A program made the translations under genes and the position numbers. The notes under the pieces were generated by a model. The model worked only from the letters and a program-made list of their open reading frames with translations, was not told where the DNA came from and searched no databases. This document shows, piece after piece, positions 1 through 11,135 of a stretch of 64,000 nucleotides of DNA; position 1 is the first letter of the stretch, and each line of letters begins with the position of its first letter. The DNA comes from Actinoplanes subtropicus (GTDB lineage Bacteria > Actinomycetota > Actinomycetes > Mycobacteriales > Micromonosporaceae): positions 62,001 through 126,000 of the forward strand of contig NZ_JOJL01000026.1 in NCBI RefSeq assembly GCF_000721705.1, written 5' to 3'.

Positions 1-2316
<2,316 letters not shown>

Positions 2317-2322
2317 ACCAAC

Positions 2323-2342
2323 CTCCGCATGACTATGCAGAG
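2323..2342 (-). promoter_or_regulatory. Candidate ArgR operator (ARG box)
   Basis: Read on the minus strand this is CTCTGCAT-agtc-ATGCGGAG, an inverted repeat with one mismatch in the 8-bp arms. It fits the ARG-box core TG-N-AT-N4-AT-N-CA at seven of eight defined positions. It overlaps the argC Shine-Dalgarno sequence, so a bound repressor could block expression. Inferred from pattern only. Confidence 0.45.
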
Positions 2343-2429
2343 GACGGTATCAAGCGGCCCGACCCGGCGGCAAACCAATCATCGGCCAGGGCCCACCAGA
2401 TGGGAGGGCCGAACCGGCGTCCTGGCGGG

Positions 2430-3689
2430 TCAAGCCGGCGTCGTCGCTCGCCCGGCCAGCGCGCTGGACCGCTCGGTGCCGAACTCGACGTCCCGCGCCT
2501 CGGACCCGATCAGGGTCAGCACGATGACCGCGACGAAGACCGGGATCATCGTGGCGACCAGCGCGAACGGGTACCCGTGCCGGGCCGCGAGGCTCTGCTG
2601 GATCGGCAGGTTGAAAGCCGCGAGGCAGTTGCCGAGCTGGTAGGTCACGCCCGGGTAGAACCCGCGGATCTCGTCCGGCGACAGCTCGGTCAGGTGGGCC
2701 GGGATCACTCCCCAGGCGCCCTGCACCATGACCTGCATCAGGAACGCGCCGAGCGACAGCCACCCGGCGGTCGTCGAGTACGCGAAGATCGGCAGCAGCG
2801 GCAGCCCGAGCACCGCGCAGAGGACGATCATCCGCCGCCGGCCGTACCGCTGCGACAGCGAGCCCACCACGGTCCCGCCGATGATCGCGCCGATGTTGTA
2901 GATGACCGCGATCCAGGTGGCCACGGTCGCGGACAGCCCGATGCCGGTCTTCAGGAACGTCGGGTAGATGTCCTGGGTGCCGTGGCTCATCCAGTTGAAC
3001 GCCGTCATCAGCAGCACCAGGAAGACGAACCGCTTCAGGATGACCCGGTTGAACAGCACCTGGCGCAGCCCGGTGCCGGCCTTCCGCTGCCGCTCGCGGG
3101 CGGTCTGCCAGACATCCGACTCGCGGACCTTGCTCCGGACGTACAGGCTGATCAGACACGGAATGAGGCTCAGCGCGAACAACCACCGCCAGGACAGCCC
3201 GAGCACCGAATGCACCAGCAGGTAGGCGAGGGCCGCGAACAGGTAGCCGACCGCATACCCCTCCTGCAGGATCCCGGAGAACAGCCCGCGCCGCCCGGCC
3301 GGCACCTTCTCCATCGCCAGGGCCGCACCGAGCCCCCACTCGCCGCCCATCCCGATCCCGTACAGCAAGCGAAGGATCAGCAAAACGGTGAAGTTGGGCG
3401 CGAACGCGCACGCGAACCCGACGACCGAATAGAAGGCGACGTCCACCATGAGCGGCCGCCGCCGCCCGGCCCGGTCCGCCCACAGCCCGAAGAGGAACGC
3501 CCCGACCGGCCGCATCAGCAGCGTGACGGTGGTCAGGAACGCCATCCGCTCCAGCGAGACCCCGAAGTCCTTGGCGATCTCCGCATAGACCAGCACCACG
3601 ATGAAGTAGTCGAACGCATCCATCGACCACCCGAGCAGAGCGGCCACAAACGCATTGCGTTGTTCCGGAGCGAGCGTACGTTCGGCCAT
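2430..3689 (-). CDS. MFS transporter, SHS-like (carboxylate/sialate:H+ symporter)
   Basis: Inner-membrane secondary transporter of 419 residues with about 12 hydrophobic segments. The first segment has the acidic pattern MDAFDYF (residues 23-29) seen in SHS/lactate-type carriers. The MFS loop 2-3 signature is [13 protein letters not shown], and a second copy is near [14 protein letters not shown]-rich segments with MGGEWGLG follow in helix 4. The substrate cannot be told; short carboxylates such as lactate are the best family-based guess. It is transcribed toward argC, 113 bases away, and is divergent from the M48 protease gene. The ATG at 3689 is the only good start. Confidence 0.85.
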   Translation of the reverse strand: MAERTLAPEQRNAFVAALLGWSMDAFDYFIVVLVYAEIAKDFGVSLERMAFLTTVTLLMRPVGAFLFGLWADRAGRRRPLMVDVAFYSVVGFACAFAPNFTVLLILRLLYGIGMGGEWGLGAALAMEKVPAGRRGLFSGILQEGYAVGYLFAALAYLLVHSVLGLSWRWLFALSLIPCLISLYVRSKVRESDVWQTARERQRKAGTGLRQVLFNRVILKRFVFLVLLMTAFNWMSHGTQDIYPTFLKTGIGLSATVATWIAVIYNIGAIIGGTVVGSLSQRYGRRRMIVLCAVLGLPLLPIFAYSTTAGWLSLGAFLMQVMVQGAWGVIPAHLTELSPDEIRGFYPGVTYQLGNCLAAFNLPIQQSLAARHGYPFALVATMIPVFVAVIVLTLIGSEARDVEFGTERSSALAGRATTPA

Positions 3690-3884
3690 GTCGATGGATT
3701 ACCGCCACTCTCCCGACCCAAACCCTCCTGAGTGCCGGCCGACGAGAACGCGGGGGTCACCCGACCGGCGGCCGCGTCGCCGACCTTGCCGGAGGCCGAG
3801 ATGGAGCGGCTCCATTCCGCCGCGCGCCTTTGGTCCGGAACAGGGTCGCGCTACCGGGGTCGCGGTGATGATGCCGCATACCGC

Positions 3885-5186
3885 ATGATCGTCGCCGTGA
3901 CTACGACACCTGCTGCCGGGAGCTGTCCGCAGTGTGCGGAGCCGACCGTTGCGATCGGGGTGCCCCATCGGTGGTGTCCGGCGTGCGAATGGAACCTGGA
4001 CCGGGACACGCCGGCCGTGGTGGGCTGGAAATGGGTGGACCAGTGGCTGCATGGGGTGGCCCGGCGGCTGACCGAGGGGCAGTTCGCGGCTCTGGTCGAC
4101 GGGCCGCTGACCCGGCGGTCGATGAGCTGGGCCCGGGCGGTCACGCTCGGGGCCGCGGTGCTGCTGCTGGCCGGCGTGCTCGCGATCGCGGTGTTCGGCG
4201 TCTGGCTGATCCTCTCCGGACAGGGCCTGATCGTCGCCGGCCTGGGACTGCTCGTCCTCGGGGTGGCGTTCGTCCTGCGGCCGCGGCTCGGGCGGCTCGC
4301 CACGCACCTCAAGGACGCCCGTGAGGTGGACCGGGCGTCCGCCCCGGAGCTGTTCGGGCTGGTGGATCGGGTGGCCGCCGAGGTCGGCGCGCCGCTGCCG
4401 CACGTGCTGCTGATCGGGTACGAGTTCAACGCGTACACCAGTGTGGTCGGTCTTCGCCGCCGACGGATCCTCTACCTCGGGGTGCCCCTGTGGGCGACGC
4501 TGGCGCCGCCGGAGCGGGTCGCGCTGATCGGGCACGAGCTCGGGCACTTCGTCAACGGCGACGTGCGCCGCGGGCTGTTGACGGCGGTGGCCGAGAACAC
4601 GCTCGGCCGGCTCGCCGTGCTGTTCGCGCCGTCGCCCAACGGCCTGCGCGGGCTCACCGGGTTCGTCTCGTACGCGGTGAGCTCGGTCATCTTCCGTGCG
4701 GTGCAGGCGGTGCAGGTGGTGCTGTACTGGACGAGCCAGCGCGACTCGCAGCGCGCCGAGTACCTGGCCGACGAGATGGGTGCCCGGGCCGGCGGTTCGG
4801 CGGCGGCGGTCCGGCTCGCCGACCACCTGCTGCTGCGCACGCCGCTGGACCTGGTGCTCCAGCGGGAGTCCCGGGCCGGGAACGGCATGCCGGCCTGGCG
4901 GGCCGCGTCGGCCGCGACCCGCGATAGCCATGCCGCCTACCTGCCGCCGCTCCGTAGGCTGAGCCGGCACGCCGGCGTGTCGCTGTTCGCCTCGCACCCG
5001 CCCGGCGGCCTGCGTGCCGAGATGATCGAGCGCCGCCCGCAGTACGCCGCGACGGTGACGCTCGACGAGGAGGCCGCGACCCGGATCGACGCGGAGTTCG
5101 GCGCCTTCCCGGAGCGGGTCCGCCAGGCGCTGGCCGGCGGCGGGCCGGCGTCGGAGCGCCGCCGCCCCCGGACCCCCACCCACTGA
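3885..5186 (+). CDS. M48 family zinc metalloprotease with N-terminal zinc ribbon and two membrane segments
   Basis: Membrane-anchored protease related to HtpX/Ste24. An N-terminal zinc-ribbon-like pair CPQC...CPAC precedes two adjacent hydrophobic segments (about residues 88-135). The catalytic site HELGH is near residue 210, and a downstream Glu in SQRAEYLADEMG probably completes the zinc site. Family members cut damaged membrane proteins or remove peptides. Start is uncertain: ATG 3885 and GTG 3897 are both possible, and a GTG at 3732 would add 51 low-complexity residues with no family support. A 3 x 18 bp tandem repeat follows the stop. Confidence 0.85.
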   Translation: MIVAVTTTPAAGSCPQCAEPTVAIGVPHRWCPACEWNLDRDTPAVVGWKWVDQWLHGVARRLTEGQFAALVDGPLTRRSMSWARAVTLGAAVLLLAGVLAIAVFGVWLILSGQGLIVAGLGLLVLGVAFVLRPRLGRLATHLKDAREVDRASAPELFGLVDRVAAEVGAPLPHVLLIGYEFNAYTSVVGLRRRRILYLGVPLWATLAPPERVALIGHELGHFVNGDVRRGLLTAVAENTLGRLAVLFAPSPNGLRGLTGFVSYAVSSVIFRAVQAVQVVLYWTSQRDSQRAEYLADEMGARAGGSAAAVRLADHLLLRTPLDLVLQRESRAGNGMPAWRAASAATRDSHAAYLPPLRRLSRHAGVSLFASHPPGGLRAEMIERRPQYAATVTLDEEAATRIDAEFGAFPERVRQALAGGGPASERRRPRTPTH

Positions 5187-5188
5187 CC

Positions 5189-5242
5189 GCCCGCGGCCGG
5201 GACGCCGCCCGCGGCCGGGACGCCGCCCGCCGCCGGGACGCC
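5189..5242. repeat. Tandem repeat, 3 x 18 bp, just after the M48 gene
   Basis: Unit GCCCGCGGCCGGGACGCC occurs at 5189, 5207 and 5225; the third copy has one change. It begins 2 bases after the M48 stop codon and lies before the convergent LLM gene. It is GC-only and could fold, but there is no T-run, so it is not a typical terminator. Confidence 0.9.
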
Positions 5243-5276
5243 GAGTTCCGCTCGTCGTCCCGGGCGCGCTGAACGG

Positions 5277-6182
5277 CTACCCGGGCCGCCCCGCCCAGTT
5301 CACCGGCGCCGAGCGGGACGCCGGGAACTGAGCGAGCGCCTCGACCTGGGCCGGGTCGGCGGCGTAGCAGTAGAACACCACCTCGTCGGCGCCCAACTCG
5401 GCGTAGTCCGCCACCGCCTCGGCGATCTGGGCGGGCTCGGTCAGCGGTGCGCCCCAGCCCTCACGGCCGGTGAAGGCGTAATACCCAGCGATGGCCCGGC
5501 GGGCGTCGGCGACCGTCTCCGGGGCGCCGACCGCCACGTTGACCTGGCAGACGATCCGCGGCGCGCCCGGGCGGCCCGCCTCGGCCCACTGCTCGCGGAC
5601 CGTCCGGATCAGGCCGCCGGCCCAAGACGCCGGGGCCGCGCAGATGAATCCGTCGGCGTGCCGGGCGACCCGGCGCAGCGCGGCCGGCGCGAACCCGCCG
5701 ATGAGGATGGCCGGGGCACGCCGGGTGGAGCGAGACGCGCTCGCCGACGCCGTGTCCTGGGCGGCGAAAAGCCGGGGTCGTGGCCCGATGACGTCGCCGT
5801 CCCAGATCTGTTTCAACGCGGCCAGTTGGTCGTCGAGCGCCCGCCCGCGGCCGGTCATCGGGGTGCCGGCCGCGGCGTGGTCGTCCTCCCGGCCGCCGAT
5901 GCCGATGCCGAGCACGAAGCGGCCGCCGGACATCCGGTCCAGGGTGGCGACCTGCTTGGCGAGCAGCGCGGTCTGCCGCAGCGGGCCGAGCAGGACCTCG
6001 GTCTGCAGCCGGATGCGGCTGGTCGCGCCGGCCAGCACGGCCAGGGCGGTCAGCGGTTCGGGGTTGTCGAAGGCGAGCCGGTCCAGCAGCGCCAGCGTGT
6101 CGAAGCCGCACGCCTCGGCGGCGCGGGCCCAGTCGAGGAGTCGTTCGGGCGCGCCGATGGGCAGGCCCAGGCCGAATTCCAT
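5277..6182 (-). CDS. LLM-class (luciferase-like) flavin-dependent oxidoreductase
   Basis: Bacterial luciferase-like TIM-barrel monooxygenase of 301 residues that would use FMNH2 or F420. Typical pieces are EFGLGLPIG at the N-terminus, the strand RIRLQTEVLLGPLRQTALLAKQ, the loop MSGGRFVLGIGIG, and a late segment reading ILIGGFAPAALRRVARHADGF. The start ATG at 6182 has GGAG 6 bases upstream; an in-frame extension to 6236 lacks family character. It stands alone between an M48 protease and a broken GH12 gene, so context gives no substrate. F420 use is plausible in actinobacteria but not shown. Confidence 0.85.
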   Translation of the reverse strand: MEFGLGLPIGAPERLLDWARAAEACGFDTLALLDRLAFDNPEPLTALAVLAGATSRIRLQTEVLLGPLRQTALLAKQVATLDRMSGGRFVLGIGIGGREDDHAAAGTPMTGRGRALDDQLAALKQIWDGDVIGPRPRLFAAQDTASASASRSTRRAPAILIGGFAPAALRRVARHADGFICAAPASWAGGLIRTVREQWAEAGRPGAPRIVCQVNVAVGAPETVADARRAIAGYYAFTGREGWGAPLTEPAQIAEAVADYAELGADEVVFYCYAADPAQVEALAQFPASRSAPVNWAGRPG

Positions 6183-6312
6183 GAGTTTCTCCGTAGGTAG
6201 GCAGCGACAACTGAGTCGCCCCTCCTCCCCCGCCACGGGGGTCCCGGGCTCGTCTGCGACGTGGTTCTGGAGCCGGGGATACGGATCGCGAGCAAGACTA
6301 GCCGACCGTGGC

Positions 6313-6340
6313 GGGGCCCGCTGCGAATAACGCGGGCCCC
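6313..6340 (-). terminator. Hairpin terminator after the GH12 fragment
   Basis: Perfect 9-bp stem GGGGCCCGC / GCGGGCCCC around a 10-base loop, 11 bases past the GH12 stop. There is no clear T-run, which is common for actinobacterial terminators. Confidence 0.6.
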
Positions 6341-6350
6341 GGACCTTTCG

Positions 6351-6941
6351 TCAGGCGTACGCAATAGTGAAGGTGAAGTTGGACTGGCCGGCCGTGCCGC
6401 TCAGCTCGAAGCCGAACTGGATGTCGCCGACCGTCACATCGCCGTACCAACCCTGGGTCTTCAGCCAGTTCAGGACGGCGAGGACGTCGATCGTGCCGGA
6501 GTTCGTCGTGCTGGTGCGGACGAACGAGTAGACCTGGTTGCTGCCGTTCGAGCCGCGGTAGACGTTCCAGATGTGACCGCCGACGGCGACGTTGCCGGCC
6601 GACGGGACGGCGCCGTTCTGGTCGTAGGACGAGGCGATCGGGCCGACCGCGCCGTGCTGGTTGGTCCAGATCATGATTTCGTACGCGTTGTTGTTCGCCC
6701 AGATGTCGTACGCCGTCTCGCAGTCGCCGTCCGGCGGCACCGCCACGTTGAACGAGCTGGAGATCGAGCCCAGCGAGCTCAGCGTGCGGTTGAGCGTCCT
6801 GCCGGTGTGCGGATAGGACTTCACCCCGCTGGTCCGCGGATGGTTGGCCACCACGCCCCAGTTCGTGCCGGTCCGCGCCCAGATCGAATGTCGCGGACCA
6901 CACGGGCGCCACCTGCGACTTTGTCTGTCGAAGCGCTTCAA
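6351..6941 (-). pseudogene. GH12-like endoglucanase fragment lacking signal peptide and N-terminal half
   Basis: The frame gives 196 residues from a TTG. From about residue 23 on it resembles GH12 beta-glucanases/xyloglucanases: KSYPH, then AAYDIWANNN-like ETAYDIWANNN, the nucleophile Glu88 in YEIMIW, and the acid/base Glu179 in FGFEL. Both catalytic residues are kept. What is missing is the signal peptide and roughly the first third of the jelly roll. The first residues (MKRFDRQSRR) are read out of a palindromic operator at 6926-6943, so promoter DNA now abuts the gene body. I looked in the other frames up to 7230 for the lost N-terminus and found none. Best read as a 5' deletion; a divergent short intracellular form is less likely. 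Confidence 0.6.
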
Positions 6942-6943
6942 CA
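6926..6943. promoter_or_regulatory. Palindromic LacI-type operator candidate
   Basis: TGTCGAAGCGCTTCAACA has a perfect core GAAGCGCTTC and near-symmetric TGT/ACA ends. LacI-family regulators of sugar genes bind palindromes with a central CG of this sort. It sits at the 5' end of the GH12 fragment, in the divergent region shared with the pectate lyase gene. Confidence 0.5.
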
Positions 6944-7031
6944 GCCGGGCTCAAAGTTTCACGAACGTCAATGCGGTATTGCGCCGATGCTAGGAGCCGC
7001 GGGCCGCGGCACGCAAGAACTGGACCGAAAT

Positions 7032-7049
7032 GTCCGAGTTCCCTCGGAC
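7032..7049. promoter_or_regulatory. Inverted repeat in the GH12/PL9 divergent region
   Basis: GTCCGAG-ttcc-CTCGGAC, perfect 7-bp arms. It could be an operator or a hairpin; there is no T-run. It lies upstream of the PL9 promoter candidate. Confidence 0.4.
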
Positions 7050-7084
7050 CCCATCCTGTGCAACAAACCTGCAAATGGAATGCA

Positions 7085-7113
7085 TTGACTCGAATATTTG
7101 GCGGGATGAGGAT
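7085..7113 (+). promoter_or_regulatory. Candidate promoter of the pectate lyase gene
   Basis: TTGACT at 7085-7090, 17 bases, then GAGGAT at 7108-7113, one base off the TAGGAT-type -10. The palindrome at 7114-7127 begins directly after it and would cover the start of transcription, leaving a leader of about 110 bases. Confidence 0.4.
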
Positions 7114-7127
7114 TTCCGGTACCGGAA
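7114..7127. promoter_or_regulatory. Palindromic operator candidate at the PL9 transcription start
   Basis: TTCCGGTACCGGAA is a perfect 14-bp palindrome just downstream of the candidate -10. Its position suits a repressor that blocks the pectate lyase promoter. No regulator gene lies next to it. Confidence 0.45.
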
Positions 7128-7229
7128 CAACCGTCCTGGGAACCGCCGGCACCTCTGGCAATTCCGCGCGCCCCTTTCGGCAAATCCACTCCCCGGCGGG
7201 CTCCGAAATTGCGACAAGGAGAATTACGC

Positions 7230-9032
7230 ATGGCATCCGCACTACGCCTGCGGCGGCTGGCTGCCGCCGGCGGCCTGGCCACCGTGGTCGCCGCCGGCCT
7301 GTTCGTCACGGTCACCAACGCCGAAGCCGCCACCGTCTTCAGCGCCGACTTCGAGAACGGCAGCACCAGCGGCTGGTCCCGCTCCGGCGGCACCTGGTCG
7401 ATCGTCAGCGACGGCAGCCAGGTCCTCCAGCAGTCCGACGCGAGCAGCGAACGCGCCCGCGAGTTCGCCGGCGACGCCGGCTGGACCGACTACTCGGTGC
7501 AGGCCCGGGTCAAGGCCACGTCGTTCGCCTCCACCGCGGGCGTCGTCGCGCTCACCGCCCGCGCCTCCGGCTCGACCAAGATGTACCGGCTGTCGCTCAC
7601 CGGCGGCAACAAGGTGCAGCTCGAGACCATGAACGGCTCCTCGATCACCGTGCTCGGCTCGCTCGCCCAGACGATCTCGCCCAGCACCTTCTACACCCTC
7701 AGACTGACGCTCAACGGCACCACGATCAGCGGCACGATCAACGGCACGAGCGTCGGCAGCGCCACCGACAGCACGATCAGCTCCGGCCGGATCGGCCTGC
7801 TGACCGAGCACGCGGCCGGCCGCTTCGACGACGTCGTGGTGGACAATTCGGGCGGCGGCGGAAGCACCTCCGCGCCCACCACGTCGCCCACCACCTCACC
7901 GACCACACCGCCGACGACCAGCCCCACCACGGCCCCGCCGACCAGCGGCGCGCTCTACGTCGCCGCCAACGGCGTGGCCGGCGCGGCGGGCACCCAGTCG
8001 GCCCCCACCACGCTGCCCGACGCGATCACCCGGATCGCCGCGGGCGGCACCATCTACCTGCGCGGCGGCACCTACAACCTGGCCTCGACGGTCACGATCG
8101 CGGCCGGTGACAACGGGGCGGCCGGTGCGCTCAAGACGCTCTCGGCCTACCCCGGCGAGACGCCGGTGCTCGACTTCTCCGCGCAGAGCGAGAACTCGGC
8201 CAACCGCGGCCTGCAACTGATGGGCAACTACTGGCACGTGTACGGCATCACCGTCCAGCACGCCGGCGACAACGGCATCTTCATCGGCGGCAGCAGCAAC
8301 ATCGTCGAGCGGGTGGTCACCGCCTTCAACCGCGACTCGGGCTTGCAGATCTCCCGGGCCGCCTCGGACACCCCGGCCAGCCAGTGGCCGTCGAACAACC
8401 TGATCGTCAGCTCCGAGTCACACGACAACATGGACTCAGGCGGCGAGAACGCCGACGGGTTCGCCTCGAAGCTGACCTCGGGCACCGGCAACATCTTCCG
8501 GTACGACGTGTCGCACAACAACATCGACGACGGCTGGGACCTCTACACCAAGACCGACACCGGCCCGATCGGCCCGGTCACGATCGAGTACTCGCTGTCC
8601 TACAACAACGGCACCCTCACCGACGGCACGGTCAACGCCAACGGCGACCGCAACGGCTTCAAGCTCGGCGGCGAGGACATCGCGGTCAACCACCTCATCC
8701 AGCACGACATCGCCTACCACAACGGCCACCACGGCTTCACCTACAACAGCAACCCCGGCTCGATGACCATCGCCAACGACGTGAGCATCGACAACGCCGA
8801 GCGGAACTTCTCGTTCGACGAGGGCACCTCGACCTTCACCAACGACACGTCCTGCCGGTTCAGCGTCTCCGGCTCGAACGACAAGACCGTCGGCACGACG
8901 GACAGCTCGGACCAGTTCTGGTCGGGCACGAACGGCTCCCGGTGCTCCGCCTACAGCGGCGCGCTGGGCTGGTCGTTCGCCTCCGACGGCAAGCTGCGGG
9001 TCACCTTCGGCGGCACGGTCGTCAACCCGTGA
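7230..9032 (+). CDS. Secreted pectate lyase, PL9 family, with N-terminal lectin-like domain
   Basis: Extracellular beta-helix lyase of 600 residues that should cleave polygalacturonate by beta-elimination. Order: signal peptide (about 1-34, ending AEA-A); a concanavalin/LamG-like domain (about 35-207, starting VFSADFENGS); a Thr/Pro/Ser linker (about 212-238); and a right-handed parallel beta-helix (about 241-600). The PL9 catalytic Lys is seen as Lys478 in NGFKLGG. Ca-binding Asp candidates are in ENADGFASKL and DDGWDLYT. AAGGAG lies 8 bases before the ATG, and a perfect hairpin follows the stop. With the neighbouring GH3, GH12 fragment and chemoreceptor it suggests a plant cell-wall degradation region. 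Confidence 0.9.
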   Translation: MASALRLRRLAAAGGLATVVAAGLFVTVTNAEAATVFSADFENGSTSGWSRSGGTWSIVSDGSQVLQQSDASSERAREFAGDAGWTDYSVQARVKATSFASTAGVVALTARASGSTKMYRLSLTGGNKVQLETMNGSSITVLGSLAQTISPSTFYTLRLTLNGTTISGTINGTSVGSATDSTISSGRIGLLTEHAAGRFDDVVVDNSGGGGSTSAPTTSPTTSPTTPPTTSPTTAPPTSGALYVAANGVAGAAGTQSAPTTLPDAITRIAAGGTIYLRGGTYNLASTVTIAAGDNGAAGALKTLSAYPGETPVLDFSAQSENSANRGLQLMGNYWHVYGITVQHAGDNGIFIGGSSNIVERVVTAFNRDSGLQISRAASDTPASQWPSNNLIVSSESHDNMDSGGENADGFASKLTSGTGNIFRYDVSHNNIDDGWDLYTKTDTGPIGPVTIEYSLSYNNGTLTDGTVNANGDRNGFKLGGEDIAVNHLIQHDIAYHNGHHGFTYNSNPGSMTIANDVSIDNAERNFSFDEGTSTFTNDTSCRFSVSGSNDKTVGTTDSSDQFWSGTNGSRCSAYSGALGWSFASDGKLRVTFGGTVVNP

Positions 9033-9036
9033 TCCC

Positions 9037-9073
9037 GGGCCGGGCCGGCCCCACCGAGCCGGCCCGGCCCTTT
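9037..9073 (+). terminator. Rho-independent terminator after the pectate lyase
   Basis: Perfect 13-bp stem (9037-9049 pairs with 9058-9070), 8-base loop, followed by TTT. It begins 5 bases after the stop codon. Confidence 0.85.
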
Positions 9074-9180
9074 CGTCCGGTCACGTTGGCGAAAAGGTCT
9101 TCACGGCCCGCGGCTCGGTGCCATTCTCCTGGTAGCGCCGTGATTCAGCGGCCTTTCTCGCCCGGCCGGAGGCACCCGCG

Positions 9181-10767
9181 ATGGGGATATTGGCGAACCT
9201 GAGCACCCGCACCAAGCTGCTGATCGCGGTCGCGCTGGTCGCCTCCGCCGGCGTGCTGATCGGGATCGTGGCGATCGTCGGGATGGGCTCGATGCGGGCC
9301 AGCTCGGCGGCCATCTACCAGCAGAACGTGAAATCGTTGAACGAGCTGTCCGCGGCACGGATCAGCTCGCTGGTCATGCGCAGCCGGGTCTACGACGCCG
9401 CGGTCTCCCAGGACCCGAAGAAGGCGGACAGCTTCATCGCGAAGATCCCGGCGGAGGACGCCACGTTCGATCAGGCTTTCGGCTCCTACGCGAAGACCGC
9501 GGCAGCCGCCCGCGCCGCCGACGTCGCCGACGTCCAGGCCGCCATCGTCAAGTACCGTCAGATTCGCGACCAGCAGCTCGTGCCGGCGGCGCGAGACCAC
9601 GACTTCGTGACGTTCGCCGCCGTCCGCGACAGCCAGACCCTGCCGGTGTTCACCGCGCTGACCACCGGGCTGACCAATCTCATCAACGCCGAGACCGCGG
9701 CCGCCGGCGCGGCCAACGCGGCGTCTACCCGGACCGCGACCTCCGCGCGCCGCAACGTGATCATCCTGCTTGTCTTGGGCCTGCTTCTCGGGATCGCGTT
9801 CGCCCTGTACGTCTCGCGGTCGATCGTCAACCAGGTGGCGCGGGTGGCCCAGGTGCTCGACGCGCTCGCGGCCGGCGATCTGACCCGCTCGGCGGGGATC
9901 ACCAGCCGCGACGAGATCGGCGTCATGGCCCTGGCCCTCGACAACGCCACCGCCCGGCTGCGGGCGACGATGGGCGCGGTCGGCCAGAGCAGCCTGGGCC
10001 TGGCCGACGCGGCCACCGGGCTGGCGGAATCGAGCAACCGGATCGCCGAGAGCGCAGACCGCACCAACGAGCAGGCCAACTCCGCCTCCGCGGCAGCGGA
10101 GCAGGTGTCGCACAACGTCCAGACGGTCGCCGCCGCCTCGGAGGAGATGGGCTCCTCGATCCGGGAGATCGCCACGAGTTCCGGCGACGCGGCCCGGGTC
10201 GCCCACGACGCGGTCGGGGTGGCGAAGGGGGCGAACGACGTCATCGGCCAGCTGGGCCAATCCAGCTCGGAGATCGGCGCCGTGGTCAACACGATCACGT
10301 CGATCGCCGAGCAGACCAATCTGCTCGCGCTCAACGCCACCATCGAGGCGGCCCGCGCGGGCGACGCCGGCAAGGGCTTCGCGGTGGTGGCCGGCGAGGT
10401 CAAGGACCTGGCCCTGGAGACGGCCAAGGCCACCGGCGACATCTCCCAGCGGGTGCAGGCGATCCAGGCGAACACCGACTCCGCGGTGGAGGCGATCCTC
10501 CGGATCGCCGAAGTGATCGAGCAGATCAGCGAGTACGCCACGACGATCGCCTCCGCCGTCGAGGAGCAGACGTCGGTGACCAGCGAGATCAGTCGCAACA
10601 TCACCGAGGCCGCGGCCGGTTCGACCGCGATCGCCGGCAACATCACCGGCGTCGCCACGGCCGTGGAGGCATCCCGCGGGGACGTGGCCGCGACGCACCG
10701 GGCGGCACAAGAGCTGGCGGCCATGTCGACTCAGCTCCGCCAGGAAGTCGGCCAGTTCAGGTACTGA
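9181..10767 (+). CDS. Methyl-accepting chemotaxis protein
   Basis: Membrane chemoreceptor of 528 residues. A first membrane segment (about 12-38), an extracellular four-helix-bundle sensor (about 39-190), a second segment (about 195-217), HAMP, and the cytoplasmic coiled-coil signalling domain follow in order. The hairpin tip carries the near-invariant [19 protein letters not shown], and the C-terminal helix the pattern [15 protein letters not shown]. It signals to CheA/CheW, which are not in this window. The GGAGG before ATG 9181 is good. The neighbourhood of pectate- and glucan-degrading genes suggests, but does not prove, sensing of plant polymers or their breakdown products. Confidence 0.95.
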   Translation: MGILANLSTRTKLLIAVALVASAGVLIGIVAIVGMGSMRASSAAIYQQNVKSLNELSAARISSLVMRSRVYDAAVSQDPKKADSFIAKIPAEDATFDQAFGSYAKTAAAARAADVADVQAAIVKYRQIRDQQLVPAARDHDFVTFAAVRDSQTLPVFTALTTGLTNLINAETAAAGAANAASTRTATSARRNVIILLVLGLLLGIAFALYVSRSIVNQVARVAQVLDALAAGDLTRSAGITSRDEIGVMALALDNATARLRATMGAVGQSSLGLADAATGLAESSNRIAESADRTNEQANSASAAAEQVSHNVQTVAAASEEMGSSIREIATSSGDAARVAHDAVGVAKGANDVIGQLGQSSSEIGAVVNTITSIAEQTNLLALNATIEAARAGDAGKGFAVVAGEVKDLALETAKATGDISQRVQAIQANTDSAVEAILRIAEVIEQISEYATTIASAVEEQTSVTSEISRNITEAAAGSTAIAGNITGVATAVEASRGDVAATHRAAQELAAMSTQLRQEVGQFRY

Positions 10768-10802
10768 ATTCGGCGCGCTGCCGTGGTGATATGACTGTCC
10801 CT

Positions 10803-11036
10803 ATGGCTGACAAGACGATTGTTGCGATCCGGGAGGCGGCGGCCGCGTACGCCGAGGCCGTCCGGGCCACCCAGCGCTTCTTCGACCGGGTCGAGGACAC
10901 CGACGACCCCTCGGTCCTGGTGGAGTACGCCACGCTCGCCGAGCGGGAGAAGGAGGCGGCCGAGGCCCGGCTGGACGCGATCGAGGCGGCCGGCATCGAG
11001 GCGCCGTCCATCGATGAGAGCGACCCCGACGACTAG
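10803..11036 (+). CDS. Small acidic alpha-helical protein of unknown function
   Basis: 77 residues, rich in Ala and Glu, predicted as one or two long helices, ending in an acidic tail DESDPDD. No family recognised. The start could be ATG 10791 or ATG 10803. I prefer 10803 because neither has a Shine-Dalgarno sequence and a TATGAC hexamer ends 7 bases before 10803, the spacing seen at other likely leaderless genes in this window. It sits between the chemoreceptor and the GH3 gene on the same strand. The composition is coding-like, but existence as a gene is less certain than its neighbours. Confidence 0.6.
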   Translation: MADKTIVAIREAAAAYAEAVRATQRFFDRVEDTDDPSVLVEYATLAEREKEAAEARLDAIEAAGIEAPSIDESDPDD

Positions 11037-11047
11037 GCGCCGGGTGA

Positions 11048-11061
11048 CGGAACCGGTTCCG
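11048..11061. promoter_or_regulatory. Palindromic operator candidate upstream of the GH3 gene
   Basis: CGGAACCGGTTCCG is a perfect 14-bp palindrome with a central CG, the form typical of LacI-family sugar operators. It lies 75 bases before the GH3 start. It has no loop, so it is not a terminator of the upstream gene. Confidence 0.45.
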
Positions 11062-11135
11062 GGCTGGAAGACTCCCGGTTGTTAACGTTCCACAGACCGT
11101 GCCGAGGTGGCGGTCGTGACGACCGGAGGCACGAG

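Noticed and set aside
3699..5183. 494-codon open frame antisense to the M48 protease
   Set aside because: Low-complexity Arg/Gln/Pro-rich product, while the plus strand has HELGH and a coherent fold. A GC-skew shadow.
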